From contig NZ_CAKASL010000003.1 of the NCBI RefSeq assembly GCF_916858655.1, forward strand, positions 310,001 through 374,000: DNA of 64,000 bases, written 5' to 3'. A program made the position numbers and the translations under genes. Below are positions 1 through 10,362 of this stretch, piece after piece (positions within the stretch are counted from its first letter, which is position 1; every line of letters starts with the position of its first letter). This DNA comes from Aeromicrobium sp. Leaf350. GTDB lineage: Bacteria > Actinomycetota > Actinomycetes > Propionibacteriales > Nocardioidaceae. Under the pieces are notes generated by a model that was not told the DNA's origin, did not search any database, and saw only the letters and a program-made list of their open reading frames with translations.

Positions 1-590
1 TGGCGCGACTCGCGACGCTGTCACTGGCGCACCTCGAGCCTCCGCGCGCCTCGGCCATCGACTTCTCGCCGGTCAGGGCCCTGTCCGCCGCCGACGAACC
101 ACCGACCGACGACCCCGAGCAGCTCGAGCGCGTGGGTCTGCGTGACTCCTCGGTCAGCGTCGTGCGCGACGAGATGCGGCCGGGCCCCACCTGGACGCTC
201 ACGCTCTCCTCGGCCGGGCACCCGCCGCCCCTGACCCGGCTCCCGAACGGCGAGGTCGTCTTCCTCGACCCCCCGTTCGCCCAGGGCCCGCTGCTGGGGC
301 TCGGACTGACCCGTCGCCGCCACGACGCCACGTTCCTGCTGCCCGCCGGTTCGGTCGTGCTCTTCTACACCGACGGGCTGATCGAGCGTCGCTCCGACCG
401 CCGCGACGAGGCGGAGCAGCGCCTGATCCGCGCCGCCGCGAGCGCGCCCGACGGGGTCGAGGCGTTCGTCGACCACGTGCTGGCCGAGCTCGTCGGGGAC
501 CGGTCCGACCGCATCGGCGACGCCGACGACGACGTCGTGGTCGTGGCCCTGTGCCTGCACGAGGAAGAGGCCGAGTCCGCGCGGGCCTGA
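1..590 (+). CDS. PP2C-type (SpoIIE domain) serine/threonine phosphatase, 3' part
   Basis: The gene is open at the left edge. The frame runs from base 3 to a TGA at 588-590 with no start that fits, so only the C-terminal part is present. The visible protein has the strand and turn motifs typical of SpoIIE/RsbU phosphatases: an ATLSLAHLEP strand, SSAGHPPPL, a G-P-L-L-G-L-G turn and VLFYTDGLIERR, whose Asp is a metal ligand in the family. Such proteins dephosphorylate anti-anti-sigma factors (STAS domain) in partner-switching stress pathways. The upstream sensor domain, if any, lies outside the window, so the input signal cannot be read. Confidence 0.88.
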   Translation, partial: ARLATLSLAHLEPPRASAIDFSPVRALSAADEPPTDDPEQLERVGLRDSSVSVVRDEMRPGPTWTLTLSSAGHPPPLTRLPNGEVVFLDPPFAQGPLLGLGLTRRRHDATFLLPAGSVVLFYTDGLIERRSDRRDEAEQRLIRAAASAPDGVEAFVDHVLAELVGDRSDRIGDADDDVVVVALCLHEEEAESARA

Positions 591-603
591 CCCGATCCCT
601 GGG

Positions 604-2253
<1,650 letters not shown>

Positions 2254-2319
2254 GGGACCACTCTGGGGGTGGCTGTCCTCCGCGCCAAGGGCTTTCGCTC
2301 GATGTGAGCGTCTCGAGTG

Positions 2320-3486
2320 TCAGGTGGTGACGGTGCCGCGCTCATCGCCGAGGACCGCGCACTCCAGCACGAACCGGTCCCAGGGCCGGTGCGGGTCGCG
2401 GCCCGTGAGCGCGGTGAGTCGCTTGAGCCGTTGCCGCAACGTCTGGGCGTGCAGGCCCAGGTCGGCGGCCGCGCCGGCCGCGGACCCGACGCGCAGGAAG
2501 GCCGCGAGACCCTCGGCCACGTGGGCGTGGTCGCCGCCGGCCAGTGGGCCCAGCACGAGGTCGGCCAGGCGTGAGGGGTCGGCGTCCGGGTGACGGCGCA
2601 CCAGGCCGAGGGCGTGGGCGTCGCCCTCGTCGAGCAGCGTCCCTGGCCGCGAGAACGCGGAGGAGGGTGCGTGGTCGAGGAGGTGCTCGGCCAGGCGCGA
2701 GGTCGCGGGGAGGTCGTCGACCCGCAGCCCGGTCGAGCGGAATCCGCGCCCCGTGCCAGCGGCGTTGGTCAGGAGCACGACCTGCGGCGGTGTGACGAGC
2801 ACCGCCGAGCTGCCGTGGACCCGCACGATCGACGTGTCGGCCGCGTCACCGAGCATCGCGAGCGCCACCTCGTCCGCGGCTGCCGCACGCAGCACCGTCA
2901 GCACCAGGCGTGGCGCGATCTCCACCCCGAGCTCGCGCGCCCGGTCGGCCAGGTTGGTCCGCGTCACCTGCCGGCCGACGAGCAGGTCGCCGGCGAGGTC
3001 ACCGATCGCGCGCACGCGGTCGACGCTGACCCGCTCCGAGGCTGCGTGGTAGCCCTCGTAGATCGCCTCGGACAGGGCATCCATCGAGGCCATCCAGAGC
3101 CGGGCCATCGCCATCGTGTCGGCCACGGTCAGCAGGTCGGGTCCGACCCGCTCGACCATCGCCGTGACCTCGGCCCCCGCCAGTCGGTAGGCCCGCAGCA
3201 CCGCCGGCAGGGGGCGGCCGTCGAGAGCGCGGGCGGCGCCGATGCCCTTGAAGCGGCGGAGGTCCTCGGTCGTCAGCTCCGCGCCGTCGACCCAGAGATC
3301 GAGGATCCGGGTCGTGCCCCAGGAGGCGATCTCGGTGACCTCCGCGACCTGTTCGCGCGACAGCGTCGCGTAGGTTGGGATCTCCAGCTGGATCGCGGCC
3401 ACGACCCGGTCGGTGACCTCGCCGAGGTGCTCCAGCACCTGGGCGCGGATGCGCGCTCGTGCGTCGTGGCCCGTCACTGATCTCAC
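2320..3486 (-). CDS. PucR/CdaR-family transcriptional regulator
   Basis: A 388-residue regulator. The N-terminal half (about 1-170) is a helical sensor region with RsbR-like character. The middle resembles the GGDEF-like domain of CdaR proteins. The C-terminus (about 325-385) has the PucR helix-turn-helix: AFLRVGSAAGAAADLGLH followed by AQTLRQRLKRLTALTGRDP, matching the family's TLxxRLxRIxxLTGRDL pattern. PucR proteins act as activators or repressors of nearby catabolic genes in response to metabolites. The flavoprotein dehydrogenase directly downstream is the obvious candidate target. The first Met is used as start; TTG/GTG alternatives cannot be excluded. Confidence 0.86.
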   Translation of the reverse strand: MRSVTGHDARARIRAQVLEHLGEVTDRVVAAIQLEIPTYATLSREQVAEVTEIASWGTTRILDLWVDGAELTTEDLRRFKGIGAARALDGRPLPAVLRAYRLAGAEVTAMVERVGPDLLTVADTMAMARLWMASMDALSEAIYEGYHAASERVSVDRVRAIGDLAGDLLVGRQVTRTNLADRARELGVEIAPRLVLTVLRAAAADEVALAMLGDAADTSIVRVHGSSAVLVTPPQVVLLTNAAGTGRGFRSTGLRVDDLPATSRLAEHLLDHAPSSAFSRPGTLLDEGDAHALGLVRRHPDADPSRLADLVLGPLAGGDHAHVAEGLAAFLRVGSAAGAAADLGLHAQTLRQRLKRLTALTGRDPHRPWDRFVLECAVLGDERGTVTT

Positions 3487-3759
3487 CTCGCTGCGGGTCT
3501 CGTGGTGGTCACTTCGGGGGTCGAGGCGACGTCCTGTCGGTCACGATCGTCCCAGCAACGCGGTTCGATCGCCGCCGGTATCCCCGCCTGAGCCCGGAAA
3601 ATCAGGGCCGAACCGCACTGCGTGACCCGGATCCGGAGTACCGTTGAAAGTGGAACTAGGGCCCCGACAACTCACGCGCCGTCGCTCCTCCGTCAGAACG
3701 TCATCGGCCGCACCGCGGAACTCCCGAGCACTGGCTTCCACCCCGAGAGGGGGTCGGGC
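3487..3759. other. Divergent intergenic region (PucR / LuxR regulator)
   Basis: This 273-nt stretch separates two divergently transcribed regulators. It is less GC-rich around 3638-3660, where a TTGAAA hexamer (3642-3647) occurs, so promoters for one or both genes probably lie here. An open frame continues upstream of the chosen LuxR start to 3622, but it lacks family similarity. I see no RNA gene or clear terminator. Confidence 0.4.
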
Positions 3760-6414
3760 ATGGACCAGGTCCACCGTCGCGCCGCGCTGGCACGGATCAC
3801 GGCGCTCGCCCGCGGGGACGAGGGCGCGCTGCTGGTGCACGGCGAGCCAGGGCTCGGCAAGAGCCACCTGCTCCGGTCGGCGATGGATGCGATGACGATC
3901 AGGACCGAGCTGGTCAGCGCCCCGGCCGGGGAGTCGGCGATCCCCCTGTCCGGATTCTCCGTGGTGCTCGACGCCATGCGGGGTGAGCACGCCACCAGCT
4001 TCGGACGCCACCTCGAGCTCCGGTCCACCACACCGGCGGGGCTCTTCTCCGCAGCGCAGGACGTGCTCGACCTCCTCCACGGCCTGGACCTGCCGCCGTG
4101 CCTCGTCCTCGTCGACGACCTGGACTCCATGGACGACGTGAGCCGGTCCCTGGTCGGGACCATGGCCGCCCACCTGCTGGGCACCGGGGTCCGGATCGTC
4201 GCGACAGCCCGCGACGGCCGTGTGGACGGCGCACTGGCCGGGCTCCCGGCGATCGAGCTGGCGCCGTGGAGCGTGGGGGACCTCGTCGATCTCGCCCTGC
4301 GCCACGACGAGCGCGCGGAGGAGTCGACGGTGCGCATCATGGCTCCGTACGCCGCAGGTAATCCGACCATCCTCGCCGAGCAGCTCGCCGCGCTACGACC
4401 GGACCAGCGCGCAGGCGACGCCTGGCTCACGCTCCCGCCCCGCGCGACCCCGACGCTGATCGAGGCCGTCAGCTGTCCGTCCCGCGGGGGGCAAGAGGCC
4501 GTGACCCAGCTCCTCGAGGTGGCCGCGCTCGCACCACTCGCCCACATCCAGACGCTGGGCGAGGTCCATGACGACGGTACCGACGCGATCGAGGACCTGA
4601 CGGACGCCGGGGTCCTGCGACCCCGCGGACTCCACGTGACCTTCGGGGACCAGCGTCTGAGGTCGATGCTGTACTGGCGGCAGCCGGCCCGGTTGAGGCG
4701 TGAGCGTCACTTCGAGACCCTGCCCCGACTCGCCGAGCATCACGACGGCGACCTGGCGACCTGGCACGGGAGCTTCGCGAGCCTGGGCGAGGACAGGGTC
4801 GCCGAGCTCATCCTTGCCGCCATCAGGCTGGTCGACGACCAGCGCGTTCCGGAGGCGATCGAGTTCGCCGAACGGGCCCTGCGCCACACGACACGACCCG
4901 GGGACCACTCCGCCGTGCTGATCCGCTTCTGTGGTCACCTGCTCCAGGTGGGCGAGGTCGGCCTCGCGGCGCGCTACAGCGAGCGGATCCAGACCTCGCA
5001 CGAGCAACCGGGGCTGCTGCTGGAGGCGGCCGTCTTCAAGATCGTCGCCCAGCTGTTCGACCGTCAACGGATCGGCGACGACGAGGCGCAGGCGCTCGTG
5101 GCGCTGCATGCCGAGGCCGGCGTCGACCGCGCCAGCGACCTCCTGACCCTGACGGCGTTCTACCGGGCCGAGCGCTGGGAGGTCCAGGAGGCGCGACACC
5201 TCATCGAGCCGGCGCTCACCCGCGTCGACGAGGTCTCCGCCGACACCCGCTCGAAGGTCATGACCCTGGTCGACATCCTCGACGCGGTCGACGGCCGCCC
5301 CGGCCCCCCGCGCACGCCGTCCGTCGACGAAGTCGAGCCGGCGAGGCTCCCTCCGGACGTCCTGCTGATGCGGGCGCGCGCCCTGACGCTGCGGGAACGC
5401 TATCCGCAGGCACGTGGCGTCTTCCACCTCGTGCTCAACCACCCGACGCAGCGCCAGCGCGTCTGGTCCGACCTGGCGCTCTACGGGACCATCGGCAACG
5501 AGATCAGTGCCGGGGAGTTCCAGCTCGCGCGGGACGCCATCGCCACGTGGGGCACCTCCTCACCGTGGGTCAACCGCCACACCGCCGCTCACACCATGAT
5601 CCGAGCCTGGCACCAGTACTCACTCGGGGCGACGGACACGGCGCTGGAGATCGTCGACGCGGTCGTGGAGCTGGCGTCGAAGGAGTCGAGCACGGGTCTC
5701 CGCGCCCGCGCCTACGCCCTCCGCGGCGCTATCGGTCTGCTGAACGGGGACCCGGAGGGTGCCGTGGCCGACCTCCGTCGTGTCACGGCCATGTCGCAGC
5801 GCTTTGCGAACCCGTCCTTGCTGCGTCACTGGGCCGACTACGTGGAGGCCTGTGTCCTGGTCGACCGCGTCCAGGAGGCGCAGTCGGCCACGGTCGCCCT
5901 CGAACGCCGCCTGACGAAGCGCGAGTCACGCTGGGGTGCCCTCGCCCTCGCGCGCTGCCGAGCCCTGTTGCAGCCCGGCGAGGAGTCCCTGGCCCTGTTC
6001 GCCCGAGCGGTCGACACGTTCGAGTGGGGGGAGGTGCCCTACGAGTTCGGTCGCACGACCGCCGCGTTCGCCGAGCGGCAGGAGTCGCTCGGGCTCGCCA
6101 ACCAGGCTCGGTACAACCGCATCGCTGCCATCACGGCGTTCGAGGCGTGCGGGGCGCACGCGTGGGCGGCCCGCGCGGCCCAGGCGCCGGAGGCAGCGCC
6201 GACACCGAGCGCCTCCCTGCTCGACCAGCTCACGCCCGAGCAGCAGGAAGTGGTGCAGTGCGTCCTGCGCGGCATGCGCACCCGAGAGGTCGCGGCGGCG
6301 ATGTTCGTCTCGCTGCGCACCGTCGAGCTGCGTCTCACGCAGGTGTACCGGACGCTCGGCGTGCGTTCCCGGGTGGAGCTCATGGCGCTGCTGGCCGATC
6401 GCGACCAGACCTGA
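3760..6414 (+). CDS. Large ATP-binding LuxR-family transcriptional regulator
   Basis: About 884 residues. An AAA/STAND-type NTPase lies at the N-terminus with a Walker A motif GEPGLGKSH and a Walker B-like VLVDDLDSM. The centre is a helical TPR-like region. The C-terminal 60 residues form a LuxR helix-turn-helix (LTPEQQEVVQCVLRGMRTREVAA, then VSLRTVELRLTQVYRTLGV, written here in two parts). ATG 3760 is chosen because GAGAGGGGG sits 7 nt upstream and the family motif begins immediately after; the frame stays open to 3622. LAL-type regulators usually activate secondary metabolism or polymer use. It lies beside the polysaccharide locus and may control it, which is inference. Confidence 0.86.
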   Translation: MDQVHRRAALARITALARGDEGALLVHGEPGLGKSHLLRSAMDAMTIRTELVSAPAGESAIPLSGFSVVLDAMRGEHATSFGRHLELRSTTPAGLFSAAQDVLDLLHGLDLPPCLVLVDDLDSMDDVSRSLVGTMAAHLLGTGVRIVATARDGRVDGALAGLPAIELAPWSVGDLVDLALRHDERAEESTVRIMAPYAAGNPTILAEQLAALRPDQRAGDAWLTLPPRATPTLIEAVSCPSRGGQEAVTQLLEVAALAPLAHIQTLGEVHDDGTDAIEDLTDAGVLRPRGLHVTFGDQRLRSMLYWRQPARLRRERHFETLPRLAEHHDGDLATWHGSFASLGEDRVAELILAAIRLVDDQRVPEAIEFAERALRHTTRPGDHSAVLIRFCGHLLQVGEVGLAARYSERIQTSHEQPGLLLEAAVFKIVAQLFDRQRIGDDEAQALVALHAEAGVDRASDLLTLTAFYRAERWEVQEARHLIEPALTRVDEVSADTRSKVMTLVDILDAVDGRPGPPRTPSVDEVEPARLPPDVLLMRARALTLRERYPQARGVFHLVLNHPTQRQRVWSDLALYGTIGNEISAGEFQLARDAIATWGTSSPWVNRHTAAHTMIRAWHQYSLGATDTALEIVDAVVELASKESSTGLRARAYALRGAIGLLNGDPEGAVADLRRVTAMSQRFANPSLLRHWADYVEACVLVDRVQEAQSATVALERRLTKRESRWGALALARCRALLQPGEESLALFARAVDTFEWGEVPYEFGRTTAAFAERQESLGLANQARYNRIAAITAFEACGAHAWAARAAQAPEAAPTPSASLLDQLTPEQQEVVQCVLRGMRTREVAAAMFVSLRTVELRLTQVYRTLGVRSRVELMALLADRDQT

Positions 6415-6441
6415 CCGGTCCCACCTCGGCCCGCGCGGGTC

Positions 6442-7692
6442 CTACCGGCGAACGGGACTGCGCCAGACGCCGCTCGATCCGCCCCGGAAGGCGCGCACCA
6501 ACGCTCGCAGCGACGACATCGAGTCGACCACACGCAGGGCGAGGAAGGCCGGCGCGTAGGCCACGAAGCGGAGGTTGCGCGTCATGACGGCTGCGTAGAG
6601 CGAGAGCATCAGGTCCGGCACCACGATCCCGGCGAGCACGGTCGTGACCGGGACCACCGCGGCGGTGCCGCTCGCGAGACCGCCCGGATCGAACCCCGCC
6701 TCGGCGAGCAGGCCGGCCAGGAGCAGCACGACCAGCACCGGCACGACCAGCACCAGGAGCAGGCTGGCCAGGAAGATCTCGGCGACGAAGACCAGCAGGC
6801 CCGCCCAGAAGACGTCCGGACGGATCCTGTGTCGCATCGTCGTCTGCCAGAAGCCGAGGCTCCAGCGATCCATCTGGCGCACATACTCCGAGAGGGAGTC
6901 CGGGTCCTGCGTGTAGGCGACGGCTGCCCCGGGGTCGAAAGCCACGCGGCCGAGCCGCTTCGTGTGGATCTCGAACGTCATGTTGTAGTCCTCGATCGCC
7001 AGGCCGGGTGCGGCGATGTCGACCTCGTGCAGGATCTCGGTCCGGTACATGCTGGCGAACCCCGGCACGATCGTCACCGCGTTGGCCCGACCGGCCGCCT
7101 GGCCGTACTTGTGCAGTGTCTGCACCGCCACGTAGGTCCGCTCCCGGTGTGCCAGCAGCACCCGGCCCGTGCGAGTGCCGGCGCGTGCGCCGTTCAACGT
7201 CGCTGCCCGACCCGCGACCGCCACCACGTCACGGCCGTTGAACAGCGGCAGGCCCGACGAGAGGTAGTCGGCCGACAGGTGGGTGTCGGCGTCGAGCAGG
7301 AGCACGACGGCGAAACGACCCGGGATGTCGAAGTGCCGCAGGCCCGCGACCAGGGCGCCTGCCTTGCCGCGATTGTGCACCAGCTCCATCACGCGCGCCC
7401 CTGCGGCGCGAGCCAGCTCGACCGTCGAGTCCGAGGAGGCGTCCGAGACGACGAAGATCTGCCGCCCGGGCAGCAGCTTTCGTACCGCGGCCAGGGTCGC
7501 CGGGAGCACGAGCTCCTCGTTGCGCGCCGCAATGATCACCGCAACGTCCTCGGGTGCGACCTCGGCCGGCAGCCAGCGCGGGTCGCGGTCGGGGAAGGCC
7601 TCGCCCATCACGGCTCGGGCCAGACCGACGCAGGCCCAGCAGATCGTGCTGACGCCGAGCACCAGCACGGCGGTCACCGCGAACCAGATCAT
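6442..7692 (-). CDS. Membrane glycosyltransferase family 2 (processive polysaccharide synthase-like)
   Basis: About 416 residues from ATG 7692, which has GGAGGCGG six bases upstream. The frame extends to 7767 but without a comparable ribosome site. One N-terminal membrane helix (residues 3-25) precedes the GT-A domain. The metal-binding D134-A-D136, the E234-D235 acid/base region and a QMDRW motif (273-277) match the D,D,D,QxxRW pattern of processive synthases such as cellulose, chitin or PNAG synthases. Several C-terminal helices (about 295-390) would form the export channel. It faces the sugar-nucleotide operon that starts at 7972, and I infer that it polymerises the sugars made there. Confidence 0.87.
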   Translation of the reverse strand: MIWFAVTAVLVLGVSTICWACVGLARAVMGEAFPDRDPRWLPAEVAPEDVAVIIAARNEELVLPATLAAVRKLLPGRQIFVVSDASSDSTVELARAAGARVMELVHNRGKAGALVAGLRHFDIPGRFAVVLLLDADTHLSADYLSSGLPLFNGRDVVAVAGRAATLNGARAGTRTGRVLLAHRERTYVAVQTLHKYGQAAGRANAVTIVPGFASMYRTEILHEVDIAAPGLAIEDYNMTFEIHTKRLGRVAFDPGAAVAYTQDPDSLSEYVRQMDRWSLGFWQTTMRHRIRPDVFWAGLLVFVAEIFLASLLLVLVVPVLVVLLLAGLLAEAGFDPGGLASGTAAVVPVTTVLAGIVVPDLMLSLYAAVMTRNLRFVAYAPAFLALRVVDSMSSLRALVRAFRGGSSGVWRSPVRR

Positions 7693-7971
7693 CGTCCGCC
7701 TCCAGTCCGGGGCGAAGGCTCCCGCGCCGGCCCAGCCTAGGGCCGAGGGAGGGATGCGGGACCGCACACTCGTGCGGGAACCCGCACTGCCGCGCTGCAG
7801 CCCGCAAGGCCTGGAACTGCAGTCGTTGCGGGGTGCCGCAGTCCTGACGGTAACTCGTTGTCACAGCCCCTGGTGAACGGGACAGTCGGTCCTGGCCGGG
7901 TCGGTGGGAGCCAACACCCGTCACTGACCCGCCGACGTCCGTTCGACCTCAGTCGCCCAGGGAGCAACAGC

Positions 7972-9324
7972 ATGTCCACAGCACCTGTCACCGGTCCTCA
8001 GCTCGAGCCGGCTGCCCACGGCCGCCAGCCCGACCTCAACATCGTCGACCCCTCGCCCGCGACCGGGTTCACCCGGGACGTCGCCGTGATCGGCCTCGGC
8101 TACGTCGGTCTGCCAACGGCGCTCGCCTACTTCGCCGCCGACCAGGCCGTGCTCGGCCTGGATGCGTCGGCCGCACGGCTCGTCGCCATCGGAGCAGGAC
8201 AGGTCGACGTCATCCCGACCGACCGGGCGCGCCTCGAGAGCGCGATGTTCGACGACCGCTTCCAGCTCACGGCCGATCCCGCGATGCTCTCGACGGCCGC
8301 GGCCGTCATCGTGTGCGTGCCGACCCCGGTCGACTCACACTTCGTCCCCGACCTCACGGCGCTGCGTGCTGCCTGCGACACCGCCGTCCGGCACGCCACC
8401 CCTGGCCAGGTCATCGTGCTGACCTCGACGACCTACGTCGGGTGCACGATCGACCTCCTGGTCGAGCCGCTCGCCCGCCGCGGCTTGCGTGCCGGCGAGG
8501 ACGTGTTCGTCGCGTTCAGCGCCGAACGCATCGACCCGGGCAACTCGGGCACGGCGCAGGAGGTGCTGCCTCGCGTCATCGGTGGAGCGACACCGGCCTG
8601 CGCCGAACGGGCGGCGGCGACGCTCGCCGGCTACGCCGAGCACGTGCACCAGGTGCCGTCCCTGGCGACGGCCGAGATGACCAAGCTCTTGGAGAACACG
8701 TTTCGCGCCGTCAACATCGCCCTCGTCAATGAGTTCGCCGACATCTGCCGCACCCTCGACATCGACGTGACGCACGTGATCGAGGCTGCCGCCACCAAGC
8801 CCTACGGGTTCATGGCCTTCACGCCCGGGCCCGGGGTCGGCGGCCACTGCATCCCGTGCGATCCGCACTACCTGCTGTGGCAGCTGCGCAAGGACCGGAC
8901 GGACGCCCCGATGATCACCGAGGCGATGCGCCAGATCGCCGGTCGTCCGGGCCGGACCGTGGACCGGGTCCGGGAGATGCTCGCGGAGCGCCCCATGGCG
9001 GTCAAGGGTGCCCGGGTGCTGGTGGTCGGCGTGGCCTACAAGCCGGACGTCGCCGACGTGCGGGAGTCGCCGGCGCTGGAGATCCTTCAGGGTCTGCGCG
9101 ACCTCGGTGCCGCGATCGGCTACGTCGACCCTCACGTGCCCGAGGTCCGGCTCCGCGACGGCGTCGTGCTGAAGTCGCTCGTCGACCCGCGCTGGTTCAA
9201 CCCCGCGCTCGTCCTGCTGCACACCCCTCATGCCGACACCGACCTCTCCTGGCTCACCCCGGGTCAGCCCGTGCTCGACGCGACCTTCGGCCGTCTCGAC
9301 GTGGCCGACGCGGTGGCGCTGTGA
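7972..9324 (+). CDS. Nucleotide-sugar 6-dehydrogenase (UDP-N-acetylhexosamine dehydrogenase type)
   Basis: 450 residues from ATG 7972 with AGGGAG ten bases upstream. The NAD-binding motif is AVIGLGYVGLPTA (38-50). The active site GPGVGGHCIPCDPHYLLW carries catalytic Cys293, and the C-terminal domain has VGVAYKPDVADVRESPA. The GGHCIPxDPxYL signature is that of the WbpA/WecC/WbpO group, which oxidises UDP-HexNAc to the uronic acid, rather than the YCLPKD signature of UDP-glucose dehydrogenases. It is the first gene of a tight operon whose GlmS supplies amino sugar. Exact substrate (GlcNAc, ManNAc or GalNAc) is not decidable from sequence. A second Cys296 sits three residues after the nucleophile. 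Confidence 0.9.
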   Translation: MSTAPVTGPQLEPAAHGRQPDLNIVDPSPATGFTRDVAVIGLGYVGLPTALAYFAADQAVLGLDASAARLVAIGAGQVDVIPTDRARLESAMFDDRFQLTADPAMLSTAAAVIVCVPTPVDSHFVPDLTALRAACDTAVRHATPGQVIVLTSTTYVGCTIDLLVEPLARRGLRAGEDVFVAFSAERIDPGNSGTAQEVLPRVIGGATPACAERAAATLAGYAEHVHQVPSLATAEMTKLLENTFRAVNIALVNEFADICRTLDIDVTHVIEAAATKPYGFMAFTPGPGVGGHCIPCDPHYLLWQLRKDRTDAPMITEAMRQIAGRPGRTVDRVREMLAERPMAVKGARVLVVGVAYKPDVADVRESPALEILQGLRDLGAAIGYVDPHVPEVRLRDGVVLKSLVDPRWFNPALVLLHTPHADTDLSWLTPGQPVLDATFGRLDVADAVAL

Positions 9325-10361
9325 GGAGCCTCGTCACGGGCGGTGCCGGATTCATCGGCAGCCACCTGGTCGAGCAGCTGCTCGAGATGGGCGATGACGT
9401 CGTCGTGCTGGACAACCTCTCGACCGGGTCGCTCGACAACCTCGAGCTCGTGCACGCGGACCCGCACCTGTCCTGGCACCAGGGTGACGTGACGGTCCGG
9501 TCAGACGTGCAGTGGGCCATGCGGGGGGTTGACCGGGTCTTCCACCTCGCTGCGGCCGTCGGCGTGCACCTCATCGTGGAGTCGCCGCTGGCCTCCCTGC
9601 GCACCAACATCCACGGCACCGAGCTCGTGCTCGAGACCGCCCAGCAGGTCGGTGTGCCGGTCCTGCTCGCCTCGACGAGCGAGATCTACGGCAAGAACAC
9701 GGCCGACCGTCTGCACGAGGACGCCGACCGCATCCTCGGCTCGACGCTCAAGTCCCGCTGGGGGTACGCCGCGGCCAAGGGCATCGACGAGGCCTTCGCC
9801 CACGCCTACTGGAGCGAGCACGGGCTGCCCGTCACGATCGTGAGGCTCTTCAACACCGTCGGCCCGCGCCAGACCGGCACCTACGGCATGGTCGTGCCGC
9901 GGCTGGTCGGGCAGGCGCTCGCCGGCGAGGACCTCACGGTCCACGGTGATGGCCACCAGACCCGCTGCTTCTCCTTCGTCCGCGACGTGGTGCCGGCCAT
10001 CGTCGCGCTGGCCGAGGAGCCTCGGTCGAGGGGGCTCGCGTACAACCTCGGAGGTGCCGAGGAGATCAGCGTGCTCGAGCTCGCGGCCCGCATCCTCTCG
10101 GTCACGGGGAGCGCGAGCGGCGTGAGGCTCGTGCCCTACGAGCAGGCCTACGCTCCGGGCTACGAGGACATGCGGCGACGGGTGCCGGACAACACGCGTT
10201 CGCACGAGCTCGTCGGATTCACGCCGACGACGTCGCTCGACGACATGATCGTGGCCGTTGCCGCCGACCTGAGCCAGCGACCTGCCCGAGGTGGCGTCCT
10301 CGTCGGCGCGACAGAGTCGGTACCAGTGCCGTCGCCCCTCACGCACCCCCGGTGGCACTGA
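9321..10361 (+). CDS. NAD-dependent nucleotide-sugar epimerase/dehydratase
   Basis: 346 residues. The GTG start overlaps the preceding stop (GTGA), implying translational coupling. It is a short-chain dehydrogenase of the extended type, with TGGAGFIGSHL at residues 6-16 and the YAAAK catalytic pair (Tyr149, Lys153). The C-terminus (YEDMRRRVPDNTRSHELVGF) is of the type seen in sugar-nucleotide epimerases and decarboxylases. It probably interconverts or modifies the UDP-uronate or UDP-HexNAc made by its neighbour. 4-Epimerase, 4,6-dehydratase and UDP-glucuronate decarboxylase activities cannot be told apart here. Confidence 0.86.
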   Translation: MRSLVTGGAGFIGSHLVEQLLEMGDDVVVLDNLSTGSLDNLELVHADPHLSWHQGDVTVRSDVQWAMRGVDRVFHLAAAVGVHLIVESPLASLRTNIHGTELVLETAQQVGVPVLLASTSEIYGKNTADRLHEDADRILGSTLKSRWGYAAAKGIDEAFAHAYWSEHGLPVTIVRLFNTVGPRQTGTYGMVVPRLVGQALAGEDLTVHGDGHQTRCFSFVRDVVPAIVALAEEPRSRGLAYNLGGAEEISVLELAARILSVTGSASGVRLVPYEQAYAPGYEDMRRRVPDNTRSHELVGFTPTTSLDDMIVAVAADLSQRPARGGVLVGATESVPVPSPLTHPRWH

Positions 10362-10362
10362 C